In this document: positions 60,801 to 64,000 of the stretch, in pieces
How positions within the stretch are numbered: the first letter of the stretch is position 1
How the letters are laid out: every line of letters starts with the position of its first letter
IMG/VR virus record: IMGVR_UViG_3300032241_002336
Coordinates: 17,656 to 81,655 of that record
From: a virus
DNA length: 64,000 nt
Reading direction: 5' to 3' (one strand)
Program-made: the position numbers and the translations under genes
Notes under the pieces: generated by a model
Databases searched by the model: none
Told to the model about the DNA's origin: nothing
What the model saw: only the letters and a program-made list of their open reading frames with translations

Positions 60801-61482
60801 CTGCAGCTTTTATTAATCCAACTATCATATCTGATAATAATGCATATGTATAACCTACAAAATGTGTTGTAATTTCAAAATTACCAGTCTGAGAGTTAAA
60901 TCTACTATTGAATTTTGTTAGATGTAAACAATAAATTACTGGTTTTCCATAATACCCCTTTATTTTTAATTGAAATAATGGATATGGTAAAGTAAAAAAA
61001 ACATTATATTTAGATTGACCATCTTGTTGAAAAATAGCACCACCACGTATATCAACAAAATTAATTGTAACCATTGGAGTATATGATGAATTAAAATCAA
61101 TATCAATACTAGTTAACCCTAACGATTCATCTATAGTATCTAAACTTGTTGATAATTCAGTATATTTTGTTGTTAAATTTGGTTTATTAGCAGTTGTCGC
61201 ATCACTAGTAAACGTCATTAAATTAATAATTTCATTATTATTGAAATTAATATTAATTTTTTCATTAGTAACATTTGTACTTGAATTATTTTTACTCGAT
61301 ACTAATAATGTTCTACCTTTAGCATAAGTACTTAGCTCAACAATAATTGATAAATCTTCTGGTGGAACAGACATATTAAATTTATTATCTGAAAAAATTC
61401 CGCCATTATATTGATTTGTAAAATCATTAGGATCTATTAATTTAATTCTTTTTATATCATTATTAATATTTTTATCCCCCAT
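54889..61482 (-). CDS. Giant baseplate hub protein with DUF2272-like and lysozyme-like domains
   Basis: The largest gene in the window (2197 residues). The N-terminal ~250 residues look like a tail-hub region: VTINFVDIRGGAIFQ, then FFTLPYPLFQLKIKGYYGKP and FEITTHFVGYTYALLSDM. A long Asn/Ile-rich middle follows. Near residues 1820-1960 is a DUF2272-like domain (WSAVFVSYIM, SSHYSYATAALD, HGNIVWKIE), related to CHAP-type peptidoglycan hydrolases. The C-terminal ~110 residues look lysozyme-like (FQAQTKIEGFYPTSKAYKTN, then NPGNVGN, FPTLDDGIRAQYVQ), as in muramidases with a 'TNNPGNI' loop. It may combine the roles of T4 gp27 and gp5: hub plus wall-cutting needle. It overlaps the gp53-like gene by 11 bases. 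Confidence 0.85.
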   Translation of the reverse strand: MGDKNINNDIKRIKLIDPNDFTNQYNGGIFSDNKFNMSVPPEDLSIIVELSTYAKGRTLLVSSKNNSSTNVTNEKININFNNNEIINLMTFTSDATTANKPNLTTKYTELSTSLDTIDESLGLTSIDIDFNSSYTPMVTINFVDIRGGAIFQQDGQSKYNVFFTLPYPLFQLKIKGYYGKPVIYCLHLTKFNSRFNSQTGNFEITTHFVGYTYALLSDMIVGLIKAAEETPRGIDILKNINSSKKSGSPNILSINQFLQAIPLIDQAIKDQLTNSNQNATTLSSYQQAETSLNNLINDVNKFIQNLKNNFSANLASDTSNNDIVAIGNIANVMNDVNKSVGDFNTTFQQELSIYNGITQNQNLNLINNLGAIITQFSTNDLKQPIANNVQTNIQKAYQRYGISDISQINSIVTRFNISIKNISSGNSQLMFIDVTDVLTALNNQLTSITSQQQILEKQIGQDLYQKIKTVLKFDPNIRNITNIFTTAIEIFLQLIYETATHWKDSTRLAQFSKFQNVNGEVNIDINKKNINKNIIFPFPEYHNINDEEEYLGKSGILTNPEQVPEIQLVDQLYDGMLIGNKILQDINNSVNGPSAWNSMNPIDSYLYQTTSPYERLPSSTGPKDLAAYVMMRAFGFLGFSNNYLSDDEIKAFATAEARNVITKFGNNFNIINGLYNNYKTITDYSGTIANINGKDTTIFINNNPCTYNYLNEGIPERWLLPTDKNFFGTSAIYSPNSKNSTINTEPSTYLLSSRVCDSPDLTAYTDNASYIYVVEKNLYENTKITSPSTYSQTTNAINYINLLKNAIVEKKVTTTSDYADVAIIEYKSVIDPKIIQNYGFNTINGKYGIQEFSSINYDGANGLGLNDIEPLYSLFYYNSNNPNALNLTSGRTNTVLGYWDIYNADNSINNFNVFYVRNKEHSKKFSITDLFKNQNNNGQNLPFFINNRQNQNNSDISFPFFGFSWETKNAENYNFQNLFGSRFYNAQTSNEAKAYLFLHCFPWNGLIGEEIADVNRGMFNLSSILNIFQYRSGFIQVPLLLPAFIGALIWRYEKGGLKTNNSSFTSLLTFEDYIYNILGKDPILFTDSSNSSLIYPNNIVQNPSDIILNNNNTIKNYNDIHYWSYTDSKKYNIPTTYQYCLFTGNKEASMPYSMRFGYGYGGNANIENIIINLPSPVKQTFLNEFLSFVNGTNNFNNSNGFPELKKIFEISVINQTSTTNNTNNGLLSFVPSNSSNLFSPENILTTNQLTSQTISNDANWIKAYNSISATTKNGMNNINNIVEFLSLNVSDYVVFSYFQDVPNNYVIEYKQNGNIDNTLKNLFFNYKYIANCSWRLWAANQFFDAEFDNYIVPCNLPVSISSTDLNTYISTFTAEIKGAKDENDKQYFNNKNLIEIKFEIYRTLKKIYDKWIANTDSPTKSTFQCCTKGSIGDNPTRLDGDTQMNIHLGGNGSSLNLIDSFRFINRAFVDIGDTLPINPVQFSKILADSSDSSFYDLFGRLLTDNNMLFVPLPTYIDYTNNDDVQNIFTPYPYYQAKTLPVSGPSFVCMYVGQTSTKLDLGPNSDYPNDGINLNDKSTIPSDLVSPIKDWETPTAAFLVNYGQQNQNIFKDIVLDQSEFTETNESLKITDAIANTYSQTSQSYVGQNLYNVYSARSYKAEVTMMGNAMIQPMMYFQLNNIPLFRGAYLIIGVKHHIVPNNMSTVFTGVRIKKTATPLIDAASLYTSLLDGYQLPKAGTSGINSNYTNYVFKYQDVLKQNLPVNKIIQRPSTNGPFSLENVPPTAPPPLTTNATNFITSVITPSANKPAQAIITPGFDPTKISDHAKIELDNWGGGTLQENSPTGIKYINQYNNKQGVYNFSQVTYNKPWSAVFVSYIMTFGDNNFPAASSHYSYATAALDSNNGYELFPLKAGLTIKVEIGDIMIMPRKGEYTASHGNIVWKIENNVASLIGGNRGMVPETSAINTLNTGTNAPDDSEGTVKSTLLTLNSDGTITDDTNTGLYLLIMKKTYQYYYKGRKFSIIASETAVGRGVYGGLVNYKITIPKYIQEEYIPALNRVINSKNPSLPNGSSAITKGISLLFQAQTKIEGFYPTSKAYKTNNPGNVGNTAPGIDPNSTQIFPTLDDGIRAQYVQIIEPALNGTSRHYSPLTTLFQYASVYQTGDPTSYTNAIINYFIHIGNVNITDTTTLLDISNIT

Positions 61483-61795
61483 ATAAACTATTATAATTAT
61501 TAACTGATGTTATATATCTATCAATGGCTGATTCTAGCGGATATGGAATAACAATAATTGATTGATCTGGAATTAAAAACTCTAACCCACCATATTGTTG
61601 ATTTGCTAGCATTATTAACCAACCATAATATGGACTATTATAGTATGTATTACTTAATATGTCAAGCCTTGTCTGACCTAATTTATAAATAACACTTATG
61701 TCAGTTGTGTAGACATTTAAACTTAAACCAGGTATGACGTTCATACTTCCATTATTCCTAAAATTCTGATATCTATCGTAATATCTTGTTGCCAT
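61472..61795 (-). CDS. Baseplate wedge gp53-like / LysM-like protein
   Basis: The 107-residue protein has a core TRLDILSNTYYNSPYYGWLI then MLANQQYGG, then LIPDQSIIVIPYPLESAIDR. This is the LysM-like 'D.lA..yY....yw..i..aN' and 'l..G..i.iP' pattern found in gp53-type baseplate wedge proteins and tail protein X. It lies 6 bases downstream of the OmpA-domain protein and overlaps the hub gene, so a baseplate role is well supported by context. The exact T4 equivalent (gp53) is probable but not proven. Confidence 0.75.
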   Translation of the reverse strand: MATRYYDRYQNFRNNGSMNVIPGLSLNVYTTDISVIYKLGQTRLDILSNTYYNSPYYGWLIMLANQQYGGLEFLIPDQSIIVIPYPLESAIDRYITSVNNYNSLYGG

Positions 61796-61801
61796 AGTCT
61801 A

Positions 61802-64000
61802 TTATTTGAATATTTTATTTATATTAGCTTTTAAGTTTATAATTGAATTGTCTTTTACTCCAGTTAAGACTACATTCAAAAAATAATTATTTGAATCTGA
61901 TATTATTTGAATTGGTAATACTGGAGTAAAATTACTCAATGGTGCAAATACAATTGTATTTTTTTGAGCATAACCAATATATGTAGTTGTTGGTTGATTA
62001 AATACAACGGTCTTATTTTGGTCAAATACTTGGGTTGTGACACTATAACTCTGTGATAAATTATTAATTGAATTATTTACAATATTGTATGTCAAACCAC
62101 TAATTCCACTAGATAATGTGAAATATATTTGTGAGACTGGCATATATAATACACTAGCATCTTGAGTACTACCAGTTAATGTAGTAGTTTCTGTTTTATT
62201 ACTTGCAGCTGCAGTTGCTGTTTGATTAACAACTACACCATCATTTGTCGTATTTGTTGGTACTATTTTAGAATCTTTTTCATAAGATGTTGTTGTCGGA
62301 TCTAATCCTAATACCAAACCGTAATTATTCTCCAATGAAGTAGTGCCAATTGTATTTCTTTTATCAGCAAAATTATTATTGTTATTAGTAGCATTTACAT
62401 TACTAGTTCTTGCAACATAATCAGATCTTGGGTCATATACTTGTGTATTAGCAAAGAAATTAAATGATAGTGCATTCTGTAATTTATTTATTGGACTCAA
62501 TAAACTTGAACCACCAATATATTTAAAAGACATATTTACATTTGCTATCATAGGCTGCACACCAATTCCTTCTGGGTTTAAATCCCATTGTGGTTCTTGA
62601 AAATCAAAATTTACACTATCTATCATTATTTTTGTATTATAAAAATCACCAATTCTTAAAATACATACTGGGGGTGGCCCAAATGCTAAATTACTTGGCG
62701 TTGCTTCTTGTATTGTAGGGCCCTGTCTTGTACATTGCAATAAAAATGTAAGTCTTGAATTAAACCCTTCTGGTGTCATACTATGAAACGCTGGATGAAA
62801 ATATTTAATTTTTTCACGTATTTTATCAAATACAAACGGATCTGTTCTTTTTAATTTTTCAAAAAATAACGCTTCATTGTAAAACCTTTGTCTTATTGAA
62901 CTATTTAAGCTTACACTATTTGCATTATTATTTGTATTAGTATTATTATTTGATGTTTCTACTGGATTATCAATTTTTGTTTTAGATTGATCTATACTAA
63001 ATGAAATTGATGCATATCTATCTTTTTTTGGCAATAGCTCTGATTGAGGAGTTTTTTTGGGATCATTACTATAGCCTTTGTTATTTTGACCTATTGAACT
63101 ATCATTTACTTCTGCACCTTTATAAATAATTCTATCACCAAATTCAGCAAGTAAGAATTTTAAATATGTGATTGTATTATCTCTTCTTTGTTTTGCTAAA
63201 ATTATATTTTGATCTGGACATCCTTGACTACTAGCAAAACCAGCTACAGTTATAGCTATAGTGTAATTTTCAAACTGAGGACTTGCCAAATAACTTATTA
63301 AATGGTCTTGAAAATCTGGTGTAACCCAACCATCAAAAGTATTAGTATCAATTGTTATTTTTTGATTAATAGAATTCAATTTGAAATTTGTTCCAGCAGC
63401 CCATGGACCAGTATATTTCCCATTTATCTTTGTACACGAACCATTTGTCTGTAATTGATAAGTTATCTCAAAATCACTAGAATAATCACTAATATTTGCA
63501 TTCCCCTCATAATCACTGTTTACATATACACAATCATTTCCAAAATAAATATTAAAACCATTTGGATTTACATCTGATTTTATATTAATTGTTGGTGCTG
63601 TTACTGTTGTTTTATTAACATTTAGAGGTGCTCTATTATTTATAAAATCTATGTTTTCTTGTGTTAATAAATTTGACCATTTTGAATTATCTAAATCTAA
63701 ACAACCCGAAAGCCATGAGTCAATAAACTCATCAGTAGCTGTGTTTTTACTATCAATACCAAAAGCATTCATTATACTTGGATGATCGACAATTACTTTA
63801 AACGATAAATTACCAGTTCTTTCGGTATTATTATAAGTATATAATGGCTCACCTCTACCAATAAAAAGATTTGATTCTATACTAACATTACTTGTTTCAT
63901 TAAAAGATAAATCATATGGCGGAAACCACATTATTCTACCAAATTTACCAGTCAATAAATCACCTGGTCCTTGTTCAACTTTTGGTAAATTTACAGCAGG
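61802..64000 (-). CDS. Large baseplate/tail protein with OmpA-like domain (5' end outside the window)
   Basis: The frame is open to the window edge. Residues PAVNLPKVEQGPGDL precede an internal TTG at 63955, so the true start lies beyond 64000, and at least 732 residues are present. An N-terminal beta region is followed by an OmpA-like domain (QDHLISYLASPQFENYTIAI, then GFASSQGCPDQNIILAKQRR and DNTITYLKFLLAEFG), a peptidoglycan-binding fold. A DPFVFDKIREKIKYFHPAFH then SMTPEGFNSRLTFLLQCTRQ region follows, then PPVCILRIGDFYNTKIMIDS, similar in style to LysM/hub-adaptor proteins. The C-terminus is Asn/Thr-rich. It leads the hub unit, so it probably joins tube, hub and cell wall. Confidence 0.8.
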   Translation of the reverse strand, partial: PAVNLPKVEQGPGDLLTGKFGRIMWFPPYDLSFNETSNVSIESNLFIGRGEPLYTYNNTERTGNLSFKVIVDHPSIMNAFGIDSKNTATDEFIDSWLSGCLDLDNSKWSNLLTQENIDFINNRAPLNVNKTTVTAPTINIKSDVNPNGFNIYFGNDCVYVNSDYEGNANISDYSSDFEITYQLQTNGSCTKINGKYTGPWAAGTNFKLNSINQKITIDTNTFDGWVTPDFQDHLISYLASPQFENYTIAITVAGFASSQGCPDQNIILAKQRRDNTITYLKFLLAEFGDRIIYKGAEVNDSSIGQNNKGYSNDPKKTPQSELLPKKDRYASISFSIDQSKTKIDNPVETSNNNTNTNNNANSVSLNSSIRQRFYNEALFFEKLKRTDPFVFDKIREKIKYFHPAFHSMTPEGFNSRLTFLLQCTRQGPTIQEATPSNLAFGPPPVCILRIGDFYNTKIMIDSVNFDFQEPQWDLNPEGIGVQPMIANVNMSFKYIGGSSLLSPINKLQNALSFNFFANTQVYDPRSDYVARTSNVNATNNNNNFADKRNTIGTTSLENNYGLVLGLDPTTTSYEKDSKIVPTNTTNDGVVVNQTATAAASNKTETTTLTGSTQDASVLYMPVSQIYFTLSSGISGLTYNIVNNSINNLSQSYSVTTQVFDQNKTVVFNQPTTTYIGYAQKNTIVFAPLSNFTPVLPIQIISDSNNYFLNVVLTGVKDNSIINLKANINKIFK

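Noticed and set aside
63955-64000. Gene start at 63955
   Set aside because: The codon there is TTG within an open frame that continues in frame to the window edge with sensible residues, so the gene is truncated by the window rather than starting here.
1-64000. tRNA or rRNA genes, insertion sequences, integrase or attachment sites
   Set aside because: I saw no cloverleaf-like segments in the short gaps, no transposase or integrase motifs, and no gene-free stretch above 300 bases where such elements could sit. A tRNA scan would be needed to exclude tRNAs.

Overview
This window is a contiguous piece of a large, very AT-rich genome of a tailed, contractile-tail (T4-like, myovirus-type) phage, almost certainly infecting a Bacteroidetes/Flavobacteria-type host. 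The phage assignment rests on recognisable T4-type genes: recombination nuclease subunits (gp46/gp47), DnaG-type primase, DnaB-type helicase (gp41), RecA-like UvsX, gp32-type ssDNA-binding protein, a FEN-type 5' nuclease (RNase H-like) and baseplate proteins gp25, gp6 and probably gp53. The host assignment is inferred from three things. The phage sigma factor resembles the Bacteroidetes primary sigma factor. TTG-N19-TATATTTG promoters match the Bacteroidetes -33/-7 consensus. SprB-type adhesin repeats sit in three tail proteins, and Shine-Dalgarno sequences are nearly absent.

Layout, left to right (nearly all genes are on the minus strand, so transcription runs right to left): 1-1.8 kb, two unknown genes. 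1.8-5.8 kb, a lysis-like cluster (amidase endolysin, overlapping spanin-like pair, multi-spanning membrane protein) and a primary-type sigma factor. 5.9-13.5 kb, recombination and replication genes (gp46, gp47, PD-(D/E)XK nuclease, primase, RuvC-like nuclease), with one plus-strand OmpA-like gene. 13.5-39.6 kb, a long block of tail fibre, adhesin and baseplate proteins, including three giant proteins with SprB-type repeats, interrupted by a plus-strand homing endonuclease gene at 29.5 kb. 39.7-41.3 kb, a second plus-strand homing endonuclease. 41.3 kb, gp25. 41.8-47.5 kb, a broken class II ribonucleotide reductase gene. 47.5-52.7 kb, helicase, FEN-type nuclease, UvsX and SSB. 52.8-64 kb, small virion-associated genes, a 2197-residue baseplate hub with two putative peptidoglycan-degrading domains, a gp53-like protein, and an OmpA-domain protein that runs off the right edge.

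The most striking system is the ribonucleotide reductase locus. nrdJ carries two full LAGLIDADG inteins and is then cut in two genes by a split intein. A free-standing Vsr/EDxHD-like endonuclease gene sits between the two halves, the 'fractured gene' architecture. The endonuclease has the one strong GGAGG ribosome-binding site I noticed here, and it is buried in an 18-bp hairpin. The loop of that hairpin holds a copy of ATATTTATAA, a motif that recurs just upstream of start codons across the window and that I propose to be the phage late promoter. A transcript starting there would lack the inhibitory arm, a layout that parallels control of I-TevI in phage T4. The second notable locus is the endonuclease at 29.5 kb. 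It is flanked by two diverged copies of the last ~38 codons of a tail gene, which suggests that it arrived with a replacement gene end and stranded the original one.
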